Source: Rhizophagus clarus | Lineage: Eukaryota > Glomeromycota > Glomeromycetes > Glomerales > Glomeraceae | NCBI GenBank assembly: GCA_015698045.1 | Contig: BLAL01000081.1 | Location: 126,501-190,500, forward strand | Direction of reading: 5' to 3' | DNA length: 64,000 bases | Part shown: positions 25,140-36,043 of the stretch, piece by piece | How the letters are laid out: the number at the start of each line of letters is the position of its first letter | How positions within the stretch are numbered: the first letter of the stretch is position 1 | The notes under the pieces: model-generated | The model's input: the letters and a program-made list of their open reading frames with translations, nothing else | Database searches by the model: none | What the model was told of the DNA's origin: nothing | Made by a program: the position numbers and the translations under genes

Positions 25140-25382
25140 TTCTTTTTCAATTTTTTGATCTTGTTTTTTTTGTTTTTTTTTGTTCCTTTTCTGTTTTTTC
25201 ATTTTTTTTTCTGTTTTTTTCTTTTTTTTCATTTTTTTTTCTGTTTTTTCAATTTTTTTCATCCTTTTTTTCACTTTTTTCATTCATTTTTGTTCTTTTT
25301 CTTTTGTTTTTCTTTTTTTTATTTTTTTCATTCATTTTTATTCTTTTTTTCATTTTTTTTCATTTTTTTTTTTTTTTTTTTA
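25140..25382. repeat. T-rich low-complexity tract (CATTTTTTTTCTG units)
   Basis: Some 240 bp of polypyrimidine with irregular CATT and CTG interruptions. The apparent open frames (Phe-rich) are artefacts of composition. Confidence 0.9.
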
Positions 25383-25860
25383 GATGTTAGCAGTATTTTT
25401 AGTTTTCAATTACTTGTATGCTTACTAATAAATATATAAATACTTTTTGAATTAAATAAAAAAAACATTTTATTTTACAATTTTACTATTGATAACTGAT
25501 GGTATTTTTCACCAGTGGCTGAGTCACATAATAAACAGCAATAACAGATAATCAATTATTATTACTATAATATTAATAATTATAATGTTAAATAAATACA
25601 ATAAAATAATATTACAATTAAAAAGTACAATACTAATACTAATACAAAAGAAACGCTTTAAATTTAAAGAAATTAATATCCAAATGCTTTAAATTTATTG
25701 ATTTATAACATTATTCTCCTTATTAGCATTATATTTTGCATAATCTCAAATATTACAGTGTGAAGAAAATAGTTGCACAATGTAATATAAAATTGATTAA
25801 ATAAAAAAATAGTGGGATAATGCATTTATTTATAAAATAAATAATGTAACATATAGGGAC
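25383..25860. other. no gene seen
   Basis: AT-rich sequence with scattered simple repeats (ATAATACTAATA). Confidence 0.5.
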
Positions 25861-26004
25861 CAGCACAACAAAACAAGGGGCTTAGCCTAAAAAATTTTTT
25901 TTTGAAATTTTATCATATCTGTAATTTTAGTAAAATTAGTGTATAATTATCATATAAACTTAAAAAATTTTTTTTATGGCTGAGCCCCTTGTTTACTGTG
26001 TGGG
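25861..26004. mobile_element. 144-bp inverted-repeat MITE (AAACAAGGGGCT ends)
   Basis: Left arm CAGCACAACAAAACAAGGGG then CTTAGCC; right arm on the opposite strand CACACAGTAAACAAGGGGCT then CAGCC; the arms continue as A and T runs. It is foldback-like, with a 60-bp loop and no coding capacity. The target duplication is unclear. Confidence 0.7.
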
Positions 26005-28250
26005 TTTTCAATTATGTTATTTGCCTTCTATTTAATATATTTAGAAAAAAATTTCATTGTATATTTATTAATTCCCTCTTAATAGGTAAAAAAAGTATAA
26101 CTAACATCAATTAAATGCCTAAATTTTAATTAATTAACATTATTGGTTAAATGATATTGGTTAAACTAAAGAATACATAAAAATAATGAATATTAGCATA
26201 CAATAGATTCCTATAAATAATATAAAAAAAAAATTCTTTAAAATACTATGAATCTAAGAAAATTAATGGTCTGATAAATTTCAATTTGAATAGATTAGAA
26301 TTGGCAAATCATTATGTACATATATTATTTGCTTAATTTTTTATTAACTAAAGTTCCAAATTAAAACTAAATTTTTTTTATTTATAGAATTGATGTTTCC
26401 TAACAAAAATAAGTTAATTTTATGTGATTTAAATTATTAGTTACAAAGAAAACTAAATTAATTGTTAAAAAAAATAATTTCAATTTTATATTATTATTTA
26501 CATTTATTTTCTCAATAATTAATAATTCAAATTGCATCAAAATTGTTTTAAATATGTTGTAAACAACTGTTTTTTTATAATACATACAATTTTTGCTTCA
26601 TTATGACTACTGATATTAAGAAATTTAATGTATATAATGATTTATAGATTCAAAAATAAAGAAGATAATTTTTAAATATTTTAAAAAATATATTCATAAT
26701 AGTTTTAAGAAAATAATATCTATAAAACCAAATATTAAAATTTTAATATTTAATAAAGTATATTATGAACTTTTTATAAATAAAATTTCAGCTGCCTAAT
26801 GTCTTTAGTTGTGAAGATAATGAGGTTTTTATTTGCGCAATTATTTTCTTAATAAATTGTATATCCTTTGTCTAAACAATAGCCATACTTTTTAGATGAA
26901 GTATGTTTAGAAGTATTTTTTTCTATTGATGATTTGTATCTTTTTAGAGGTTTTCCTTTTAATCTATAGTATACTAGATTAGATATATTATAATTGGTAT
27001 TGGTATCCAAATTAGTTAAAGTTTAATAATAGAATATATAAAGATAGAAAGTAAATTTTTTAAAGATTACATAAAGAATAAAGAAGGGAACTCAAGTTAC
27101 CATCTCAGACAATTTAATGGTTAAATTAAAGGAGATAAAAGATATCAGTAGGAGTAATGATATAATAGATCATATAATAACTTATTTAATATATGTTATA
27201 CAAACTAAAAAATTTTAACAGTTAAATAGGAAAATCAAAAGAATCATAAAACAAAGGGAACAGGATCTGTTTATATAGTTTTTATGATTATATAAGTTAC
27301 ATTAAAATGAGAATGTAAAAGAAAATAAGAGAAAAGTATGGATAATAGTAGATACTAAAAGAAAATATAGAAAATAAAGAAAGAATTGGAAAATAATAGA
27401 AGAGACTTATAAGCATAGAAATTATATGATATTTATGTGAATGAAAATTATTATAAATAAGAACAGGAACCTAGATTCCCTTTTCAAAGAATTTTTTTTT
27501 TTTTTTTTATTCTTTTGTTGGAAGTAAATATAATGGTTTCAGAACCAGTATAGCCTAAACTATTAACTGAAATTATAGACTGCTAACAACTATAAGAATT
27601 ATCAATAATACTATTCAGGGTAGGTTAAAAGTATATAATAATATTTCTTTAAATGGAAATAACATATACCATACATGCCTCTCAGTCTATACAGAAGCAT
27701 CCTTGTATAAACACCATCCTTTCAAAATTAACCAATAAAAATTTTGTATAACAAAAAAATAAACAAAAAGAAAATATAAACGAAACCTTCAAAGTAAACT
27801 AAAAAGAAAAAATACCCTACATCAGTAAGTTTTTTGGGGTCAAGATCCTTAGAGAATTCTAAAATCTGTAACATAGTAAGGATCCTTGAAGAATCTTCCC
27901 TACTGCTAGGGATTTCCCATTGAAAAAAATTTAAGAAATCCCTAAGGATCGGAAAGAATCCTTAAAGATATTATCTAAAAAACCTCTTAGGGATAATATT
28001 TAAAAAAATTTAATATTACTAAATGTTTTATTTATAATTATTACATTTATTTATTTAAAGTATTACAAATATCGTATATATTATTCTATAGCTTTCACCA
28101 CTAATTTAGTCATCTGACTTTCTGTTATCATATTATTATCTTAATTGCTGCTTTGTAATCAATACTATCATTACTATTACTATCATCTTCTTTATATAGT
28201 TTCAGTATGAATTTCTGCCTTCAAAAATCTGAAAAACTGGCATCTAAAAT
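26005..28250. other. 2.2 kb without a recognisable gene
   Basis: Uniformly AT-rich. Around 27840-28010 there are several AAGGATC/GATCCTT and AGGGATTTCCC-like short repeats in both orientations, perhaps a worn inverted-repeat element, but ends cannot be fixed. Nothing coding was recognised on either strand. Confidence 0.45.
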
Positions 28251-28269
28251 TAGTGTTCTGCAAACAATT

Positions 28270-28545
28270 TGGTCAAATCAAATCAATTCAGATTTGATTT
28301 GAAGTTTGATTTGATTTGATTTGATAATTTTAATTTGCAAATCAAATCCAAACTTCAAAACTAGATTTGAGTTCAAATCCAAATTAAAAAAAAAAGATTT
28401 GATTCGATTTCAAATCAAATTCAAATTAGCTTAAACTAATTCAATCAAATCCGAATCAAATCTGACAAATCCAAATCAAATCCAAATCAAATCTGACAAA
28501 TCCAAATCAAATCCAAATCAAATCAAATTAAATATACATGACCTG
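28270..28545. repeat. CAAAT/CCAAAT simple-sequence tract, left arm
   Basis: Alternating ATTTGATTTG and AAATCAAATC runs make the left arm of the hAT-like element partly self-complementary with the right arm at 30240-30490. Confidence 0.8.
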
Positions 28546-28560
28546 GTTAAACGTAATTAC

Positions 28561-29972
28561 AGGACCCCGAATAATACTAATATAACTCACAAATATATAA
28601 AGGCAGGGTCATGTGACTTGCCGATCTAATCAGATAATCCGAATATCTGATCTTTTTTTTAATCATTTATCAGTTTATTTTTGTAGTGTTGCCAGACGAA
28701 AAGCACGACCAGACTTTTGGAATTAAGGTAAGGGAGGGTGGGAAGTGTTTTTCAGTGTTTTTTTTAACTAATTAATTAATTATTTTTTATTTTTATTTTT
28801 TGTAGTATTGTTGGACGAAAGGCACAACCAGACTTTTGGAATTAAGGTAAGAGAGGGGTTGGGGGAGGTGTTTCGTTGTTTTTTTTTAATTAATTTAAGT
28901 ATTAACTTTTTTTTTACTTTTTGTAGTGTTGCCAGATGAAAAGCATGACCGGACTTTTGGAATTAAGGTAAGGGAGGGTGGGGAAGTGTTTTTCAGTATT
29001 TTTTTTAACTATTTAATTAATTATTTTTTTTTTATTTTTTTGTAGTATTGCTGGACGAAATGCACAACTGGACTTTTGGAATTAAGGTAAAAAAGGGGTT
29101 GGAGGAGATGTTTCGTTGTTTTTTTTTTAATTAATTAAGTATTAACTTTTTTTTTACTTTTTGTAGTGTTGCCGGATGAAAAGCATGACCAGACTTTTGG
29201 AATTAAGGTAAGGGAGGGTGAGAAGTGTTTTTCGGTATTTTTTTTAACTAATTAATTAATTATTTTTTATTTTTATTTTTTGTAGTGTTGCCGGATGAAA
29301 GGCACGACCAGACTTTTAGAATTAAGGTGAGGGAGGGGTTGGGGGAGGTGTTTCGTTGTTTTTTTTAATTAATTTAAGTATTAACTTTTTTTTTACTTTT
29401 TGTAGTGTTGCCAGACGAAAAGTACGACTGGACTTTTAGAATTAAGGTAAGGGAGGATTGGGAATGGTGTTTCGTTATTTTTTTTTAATTAATTAAGTAT
29501 TGATTTTTTTTTATTTTTTGTAGTATTGCCAGACGAAAAGCATGACCGGACTTTTGGAATTAAGGTAAAGGAGGGTGAGGGAAGTGTTTTTCGATATTTT
29601 TTTTAACAAATTAATTATTTTTTTTTTATTTTTTGTAGTGTTGCCAGGCGAAAAATACGACCAGACTTTTGGAATTAGGGTATTAAAACCTGAAAAAGAA
29701 TAATAAAAATAAATAAATTTGGTATAAAATACTGAAAAAAAGTGAAAAAATAAATAAAATAAAATAAATTTTGGTAAATACTGAATAATTTAATTTACCA
29801 AAATTAGTATTTTTTAAAAATAAATCCACGTATATCTATTATAAATTCTACACAAATATAATATCCCAAATTGACCAATCTACGCAAACTCAATTTGTAA
29901 GTTTAAAAAGTAATTTCATATAAACTCTACGCAAACCTGTATGTGAGTTATATTGGTATTATTCGGGGTCCT
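28561..29972. mobile_element. 1.4-kb non-autonomous hAT-like element carrying the mini-exon array
   Basis: Inverted ends: left AGGACCCCGAATAATACTAA then TATAACTCACA; right, opposite strand, AGGACCCCGAATAATACCAA then TATAACTCACA. They are flanked by an exact 8-bp repeat GTAATTAC at 28553-28560 and 29973-29980, as hAT elements make. The 8-mer is itself palindromic, so the boundary could be shifted by a base. The interior is mostly a nine-unit tandem repeat (28670-29682). No transposase. It lies within another hAT-like element, so it inserted later than that one. Confidence 0.85.
28670..29682 (+). repeat. nine tandem ~119-bp units, each acceptor / 41-nt mini-exon / donor
   Basis: Each unit has a long T tract ending TTTTTGTAG, then a conserved 41-nt core (TGTTGCCAGACGAAAAGCAC, GACCAGACTTTTGGAATTAAG), then a donor-like GTAAGGGAGGG. 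Cores begin near 28686, 28805, 28926, 29045, 29166, 29285, 29405, 29523 and 29638. The first eight keep both AG and GT (GTAAG, GTGAG or GTAAA); the ninth has GGTATT. Spacers alternate between an AAGTGTTTTTC type and a GGTGTTTCGTTG type, so a two-unit period overlies the basic one. The core is open in two frames (LPDEKHDQTFGIK or CCQTKSTTRLLELR) and closed in the third; as 41 nt is not a multiple of three, chained units soon reach a stop. Confidence 0.85.
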
Positions 29973-30239
29973 GTAATTACTGTAAATATTATTGGTAGTT
30001 ACTGCAACCACATGATGTTCAACCCTCCTTAAACACACTAAAGAAATACGTTTCACAACATTTTTTTATTAATAATGCGTTGCAAAATGCATTTTTTATT
30101 TAAATAATTAAAAAAAAACATTTCGCAATGTTTTTTTTATTAGTATTGTATTGCGAAACGCATTTTTTTATTAAATTAATTTAAAAAAAATGTTTCGCAA
30201 CATTTTTATTAATATTGCGTTGCAAAACGCATTTTTTTA

Positions 30240-30490
30240 TTTAAAATTCAACAAATCAAACCAAATCACAAATCTATTTGAATGAATTTGATTTGATTTG
30301 AATTTGAATTTGATTTGAATCGAATCAAATTTAAATCAAATCAAATCAAATTCGAATCAAATTTAAATCAAATCAAATCAAATTCGAATCAAATTTCAAA
30401 TCAGATTTGAATGGTTTGATTCAAATCTGAATTCAAACTTTTCAGATTTGATTTGATCAAATCAAATTTTAAATCTAACCTGATTTGGTC
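30240..30490. repeat. CAAAT/ATTTG simple-sequence tract, right arm
   Basis: Mirror of 28270-28545: runs of AATCAAATCAAATC and TTTGATTTGAATTTG leading to the right end of the hAT-like element. Confidence 0.8.
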
Positions 30491-30514
30491 TAATTTGATT
30501 TGTGCGGAACACTA

Positions 30515-33115
30515 TCTGGCATATAGAAAATATCTGGTGTAATGGGAATAAAAATTTTTCCAAATATGTTCTGAAATGGTTTGCATTCCTAGTTCAGTAT
30601 CCAAATACAATTCCTGAAACTATTCTTGTTTTACGCTCTTCACCTTGATGTGGGAAAAATATTATTACTGATTTTATCTGTAAAAGCTTATTCAGTTCAG
30701 AGCTTGTTTACTCGACCTCTGATCTAGGGAAGATTCTTGGACGATTTAATAGTCCCATTCAAGCATGAAACTTATTATTATGAATGAAGCAGGGATGGCT
30801 AGCGGTGAGTGACATAAGGCAAATGACTACTTAAAATCTCTTATTATAGAAGACTATGTCTCAATTGAGCGTAAAGATCTTGAATCCCAAGATTGCAATC
30901 ATTATACCAGATTTATGGTTTTAAGCAATCATGATACTCCAATTCGAATAGAGATAAGGGGATGGATGTATTGTATATTTAGATATTTCTCCTCGCTGTA
31001 AAAATAATTTCACATATTTTGATCAGTTAAGAGGAATTCTTGAGCACCCCTATATGCCTGAATCTTTTATGTCATATTTACTTAGTCTTAATCTTTTAGG
31101 ATGGAAATCACGTAAGCTTAGGGCTCTGATCAGTTCGGTTCAGTTCGGTTTTTGCAAAAACCGATACCGAACTGAATTAATCGGTATCAGTATTAATGAT
31201 TACTGAAACCAATCGGTAATTACCAAAAACTGAACTGATTTATTGAACGAGTTTAGTAAAAAAATGTTTCGCAACGTTTAGCAAAAAAAAGTTGCAAAAT
31301 GATTTTTTCTTATCAAATCATCCATAAAAAAATGTTTCGCAACGTTTTTTATTAAAGTGACAAAAAAAATGTTGTGAGACGTTTTTTTATATTAAATCGT
31401 TTTATAAAAACGTTTTGTAACGTTTTTAAATAAAAAGAAAAATAATGTTGTGAAACGTTATTTTCTATATTAAATTTCTGATGTAAAAACATTTCGCAAC
31501 ATTTTTTACAAGTTTCGCAAAAATAACGTTGCGAAACATTATTTTTTTTATATCAAACGTTTATGTAAAAAACGTTTTGCAACGTTTTTTACAATATTCG
31601 CAAAAATAATGTTGCGAAATGTTATTTTTCATAATAAATTGTTTATGTAAAAAACGTTTTGCAACGTTTTTTACAAGTTTCGCAAAAATAACGTTGCGAA
31701 ATGTTATTTTTTATCAAATCGTTTATGTAAAAAACATTTCACAACGTTTTTTACAAGTTCCGCAAAAATAACGTTGTGAAACATTATTTTTTATATTAAA
31801 TGTTTATGTAAAAAATGTTTCGCAACATTTTTTTTTAACTACATTATTTACATTTTTCTTATAAAAAAATTGTTTTTATTATCGGTAAATCGGTTCGGTA
31901 AATTGCAAAACTGATACCGAAACTGAAAGTTTCAGTTCGATAAATCATAAAACTGAAACCTCTCCGATACTGAAACTGGTCGGTACGGTTCAGTAATTAC
32001 CAAAACTGATCGGAGTCCTATGTAAGATCCCTTCAATTAAAATGAAGATAGAAACCATGCGAGACCAGCTTCCTAATCCCATTCAATTTATAATTGACTA
32101 TATTTCCTCATGGAGTGATGATCAAATAGCCAAGTTAAGTTCTACATCATTATATCAGAACTATGTTAAATGGTGTGATGAGAATGGTGAAAAACTATTA
32201 TCTAACAATATTTTTGGTAAGAAGCTATCAGAAAAAAATATCATTGAACGCAAGAGGCAAGTGGTAGAAAAAAGGAATGGCAATATATACTTGACCGCTT
32301 CAAGATCATAGCCAAGCTCTGTGAATCTGGCCTAGGTGATATGGAAGAATTTTCTGATATACCTCAAGACGACTTGCCTAAAAATGAAACTACAGATATA
32401 CCCATATTCAATGTGCCAGAAACTATTCCACAGTAAATAATCCCGTCTCAGCCAAAGTGTCATAATAGAGTAACCAATAGAAAGAATAAGCCTTCACCTA
32501 ATACCAGTAAAGATAAGGAGGTCAGTAATCAAGATGATTCGACTCAGGCACTTTTCAACTATGTGACAGAAGATATACGTGCTCCAGTCACCTCAATATC
32601 TGGTACATCCAAGACTTCTAAAAGACCTGAACTAATAATCAGTGAACCAGAGACTATCAAGCTTTCCGAATCTAACAAGCCCATAAATAAAAATACGAAT
32701 ATGCCACTTAAAGAAATTCCAGCCGATTCATCTAACCCTAATGAACTATCATCAGTCATACTTCTGGCCAAAGCTCAACGAGATGAGCATCTCAGAAAAA
32801 AAGGCAGTCAAACTTGACGAGGATCCAGATGTCTTCGTAATCATTACTGAAAAAGACAGGCTCAATTCCATTGCATTTTAGGATAGGATGGAAATTGATT
32901 CACGAATGTGTGGTTGGGCTATAGAAACAGAAGATGATCTCAAAGAATATATGGAGATGACAGTGTGAGAAAGATTGATAGAAGAAGAAATAATCTGCCA
33001 TTTTTTTGAGGAAGATGGGATCATATCCTCCTGGCTTGATACTAATGAGGAATGAAAAAAAACAGTAAGCATACTCCAGAAGAATGGTATGCTTTAGTAA
33101 AGAGCGAATAAGAGT
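30515..33115 (+). pseudogene. virus-like D5-type primase-helicase relic (fossil, copy A)
   Basis: Coding blocks of the superfamily 3 / D5-like helicase found in virus-like elements of these fungi appear in order: YVLKWFAFLVQYP near 30560, ANDYLKSLIIEDYVSIERKD near 30830, RFMVLSNHDTPIRIE near 30905, and MRDQLPNPIQFIIDYI at 32060. Acidic, Pro/Ser-rich sequence follows to about 33115. The second copy, at 63172-64000, covers the N-terminal side and shows the P-loop segment. It is broken in many places, and a 902-bp hAT-type MITE sits in the middle (31119-32020). It is cut on the left by the element ending at 30514. It looks old. Confidence 0.7.
31119..32020. mobile_element. 902-bp hAT-family MITE inside the helicase relic
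   Basis: The ends are TAGGGCTCTGATCAGTT on the left and TAGGACTCCGATCAGTT on the right (opposite strand). They are the same termini as the autonomous-type hAT at 9298-14257 (TAGGTCTCTGATCGGTT), so it is a deletion derivative of that family. Flanking 8-mers CGTAAGCT (31111-31118) and TGTAAGAT (32021-32028) match at 6 of 8 sites, a decayed target duplication. The subterminal zones hold GGTTCAGTTCGG/CCGATACCGAACTG units; the centre is about a dozen CGTTTCGCAACG palindromes. No coding capacity. Confidence 0.85.
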
Positions 33116-34499
33116 AGATTAATAAATATTAGTAGGGATGGGAACTTTCGTTCTTTACAATTAGGCGATATAAAATTCCAAATTATTATTTTTTCACTTA
33201 TCTTATCTACCTGCAATTTTTAAATTGATGTAAACCTTTTAGCCAGAGCGAGAGATATATTATTTTTTCCTGTCATTTAACTTTCTGTTAGATTTTGCCT
33301 AAGCTGATCATGAGTAGGGTTCACATATAGTGAATTGTTAAAATAATTTTTTTGAATTGAACTTTGTCAGATATAGAATAACCTAAGAGTTACATACAAT
33401 CTAATAGTTACTTCACAACCTATAATCATATTACTATATCCGCGATTGTAACAAAGTACGTTGCAGAGTATAAACTCAATAAAAATATGAGTAATGAAGA
33501 ACTTAGCCAGCACGTCCCAGTATTACTTGAGCTTTTGACAGATAAACTGAAAAGAGACAAGGGCCATCAGCGCTTTTAAAAAGGGTATAATTTTAACAGA
33601 GAGCAGGCGTTTGTATTAGTTCCTGATCAGAGAATTTTTGAAGTAGAAGCCAAGTAGCCCTAAAGAAGGAGGGGATGAAGCAGGGGAAGTTAATATATGC
33701 AGTACTAAAAGCATTTACCAAGTCATATGCGCCGATTTGAGGAATTTGCCGATCATCAATTATGTGGCGCAGTACCGATTAAAATCGATCAAAACCATCC
33801 CTACATAAGAAAAAATAAGCCAAAAAATACTTAAAAAAACTTTTAAGACCTTTTCCAAAAAAATTTACCTCTTTAACCTGAAACCAGTAGAAGAAATTTC
33901 TAAAAAAAGGAATAAAAATATTATAAAATTAGTTTATTTAAAAAAAAAGTAAGAATAAGCACCAGAATAATTATTTAACGAAAAAAAATTGATTGAAAAA
34001 TAATTAATAACGAATATCAAATAGATTTTAACTAAATAAACTAATCAATATATAATTTAAATTCACTAAAACATCGTTATTAATCTTAGAATTATTTATT
34101 TATTGAAAGATTATTTTTGAATAATTTTGCTGCCTAAATAAATTTTTTTTATAAACTATTGAAAAAAAAATAAAAAAATAGCTCCAAGTTATATTTAATG
34201 TAAAATAACTACTAATATACTTGCCAAAATTCTCAACTTACATAATGTAAAAACTGGTGGAAAAGTTTGATGGGGAAGTTGATGGGGAGTTTAATATGGA
34301 GTTTACGAAAGAAAAAAATTTTTTAACGCTACTTTTGTTGAAGTAATTTCTTGATATTTGTGTCATATGATCATGTAGCACAAGAGTGATCCTTTTTGTG
34401 AAACTTATTTAACTTAATTTTTATCTAATTATCATCAAATTCCTTAATTTAGGCTAATTTTGTTAATTCCAAAAATTGGCAGATATGTATTAGATATTA
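33116..34499. other. no clear gene; possible small relics
   Basis: Mostly AT-rich. A short stretch near 33487-33660 reads MSNEELSQHVPVLLELLTDK and FVLVPDQRIFEVEAK, which looks like a worn coding piece of unknown family. A 9-bp inverted repeat TAGGGATGG (33133, 33803) brackets 670 bp but without a matching target duplication. Confidence 0.35.
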
Positions 34500-35352
34500 T
34501 CCCAAAATGAGAAATTATTAGAAAAACGGCTCAGTGTATTATGCGGGACAGCCTTAGTGAAAAAGAAGTAAAAGCTATAGCTAAGGCAATAGCCGAGATA
34601 TTCCTTAATCCAGTTGCCTGTACATCTAGTCTCAGTAGGCTCTGAATGGAATTGCGGAAGCTTAATGCTCCAAAGGCAATAATCAAAGCTACGAAGATTC
34701 CAGAGATAACCACTTTATCGAATAAAATCCAAAAGGAGAAGAGTTTATTATGCGAAGATGAAGGAATTCATTATCTGGACTACTTCTCGTTAGAATCAGT
34801 TAAGGAGAGACTCGATTTGTATGATGTATCTAAGACACTCATTGTGCAAACCCTAGCCGATGTAATGATAATGCTCTGTATTTGCCCTTCAGAAATTAAA
34901 GACTTGTATATTTCTAATGGAAGTGTAACTGGATATTCAAAAAACTGAGATCAGCAGGATAATCCTCAGGTATTTAAATCGTTAGAGAGAGATGAAGAGC
35001 GGGCTAAACTTCTCCTTACTTGAATTCAAGATGCAATTTCTTCTAGACAGTTGAGAGATCCAGGAGTTCTAGGAGTTAAAAGGTTTAATACATTTCTGAA
35101 AAAAGATAGATTTCCTCCTGAAACTGGTAAACCACTCCTTCTTAGCTATTTGCGCAAATTAGGGGCAGTATTTGCGGTCATTTTGAATGGTGTGAAGAAT
35201 TTATCAGATGCTATAACTATTGCCAGCAAAGCCCTTCAACATTCGCCAGACAACTATACCTCCTCAGCGAAAAACTATACTATAGTCAATTTTTGAAAAA
35301 GAAGACAGTCTTATGATCAGGCAAAGGCATTCAAGCTCTTTGACGAAAACTA
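34500..35352 (+). pseudogene. tyrosine-recombinase-like relic (fossil)
   Basis: Blocks resemble a lineage-specific tyrosine recombinase: TLIVQTLADVMIMLCI followed by PSEIKDLYISNG (box I-like position), AKLLLT, then RDPGVLGVKRFNTFLKK and YLRKLGAVFAVILNGVKNLS leading to IASKALQHSPDNYTSSAKNY (box II-like position) and AFKLFDEN at the end. Such recombinases occur in Crypton-like and virus-like elements; which one this belonged to cannot be told here, although virus-like relics lie on both sides. Broken in several places. Confidence 0.5.
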
Positions 35353-35435
35353 ATCACATAGATAGGCTAGATATCAATTATTAATTTTATTTTTTCGCTT
35401 GAGGTAAGATATATCATAAATAAAATATCACAAAA

Positions 35436-35728
35436 ATGGTAATCAATCAAAATCATTCATCTGATATATCTAGCGAGCAGAAGTTATCTCAAATGCAAAA
35501 GTGCGTAATATTTTAGAAAAGAGGGTAAGAAGACTGGAAAGGGATGTCTATTTCTTAAAAGATGAATTAGATGATCCAAAGGTATGTACAGATAGGGAAA
35601 CTGTGATTGACTTAATTCACAAAATAATTCTTTCGCTGATTGATAAGAAAGATAAGGATTTCTCCTATTCGTCTGAGTCTTCTGAAGAATCTGATTCAGT
35701 TGAGAGAAAAAAAGGCTATCCCTCATAA
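35436..35728 (+). pseudogene. short coiled-coil protein relic
   Basis: A coiled-coil segment, KRVRRLERDVYFLKDELDDP, is followed by VCTDRETVIDLIHKIILSL and an acidic Ser/Glu tail (SYSSESSEESDSVERKK). The likely original start is MVINQNHSSDIS at 35436, in another frame, so the gene has one interruption early on. Function unknown. It follows the recombinase-like relic on the same strand. Confidence 0.5.
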
Positions 35729-35776
35729 GCAACGAAGGAGGGTGCGACCAAGAAAGGTTAAGCAGTTTTTAATCTA

Positions 35777-35995
35777 ACTAGTCCAGAGTAGTGATCATCA
35801 GCTCAGAAGAATTTGCTGGGCCACTCCTGTGCGACAAAAAATAAGTGGATCACAAGATAGGTCTATGCGACATATTAATTTTCGCATATATATTTAAAAA
35901 AACATATTAACCTTTGTTCTTTGCAAAGTGCCTTGACAGCTATTTTTTCCTGAACAATAATAAGAAAAATATGAAAGGATATCTAGTTACAGTAT
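35777..35995 (+). repeat. ~210-bp direct repeat, copy 1 (flanks gene 36044-36604)
   Basis: Shares with 36704-36910 the order AGTCCAGAGTAGTGATCATC, AGCTCAGA, TTTGCTGGGCCAC, GGATCACA, ATTTTCGCATATAT, AACCTTTGTT and GAAAGGATATCTAGTT. The TGATCA centre makes an imperfect palindrome. A shorter relative (TGTGACAAATTAATTTTCACATATA) is at about 47930-47990, and a relative of the head (AGTCTGGAGCAGTGATCGCT) at 44097. Confidence 0.7.
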
Positions 35996-36043
35996 AGGTT
36001 TACCTGCTACTTTTATACTGATAAACTATAGGATGTAAAGTCA

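Larger units (their letters stand above)
28251..30514. mobile_element. hAT-like element, TAGTGTTC ends, with a nested element inside
   Basis: The ends are inverted: left TAGTGTTCTGCAAAC, right on the opposite strand TAGTGTTCCGCACAAATC. Just inside both ends lie long tracts of CAAAT/ATTTG units, and at 30050-30240 the CGTTGCGAAACG-type repeats also found in the other hAT family here. A second element (28561-29972) interrupts it. Flanking 8-mers TCTAAAAT and TCTGGCAT agree at only 5 of 8 sites, so the target duplication is doubtful. To the right, helicase-like coding sequence begins at once (30515); to the left, none is seen. Confidence 0.65.

Noticed and set aside
25140-25440. Long Phe-rich open frames in two frames of a T-rich tract
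   Set aside because: Pure composition effect of polypyrimidine with CATT interruptions; overlapping frames are equally open and no domain is visible.
27840-28010. Clustered AAGGATC/GATCCTT and AGGGATTTCCC short inverted repeats
   Set aside because: No consistent pair of ends or target duplication; may be a worn element but cannot be supported.
33133-33803. Possible 670-bp hAT-like element with TAGGGATGG ends
   Set aside because: Only 9 bp match, and the flanking 8-mers (AATATTAG, CATAAGAA) do not form a target duplication.
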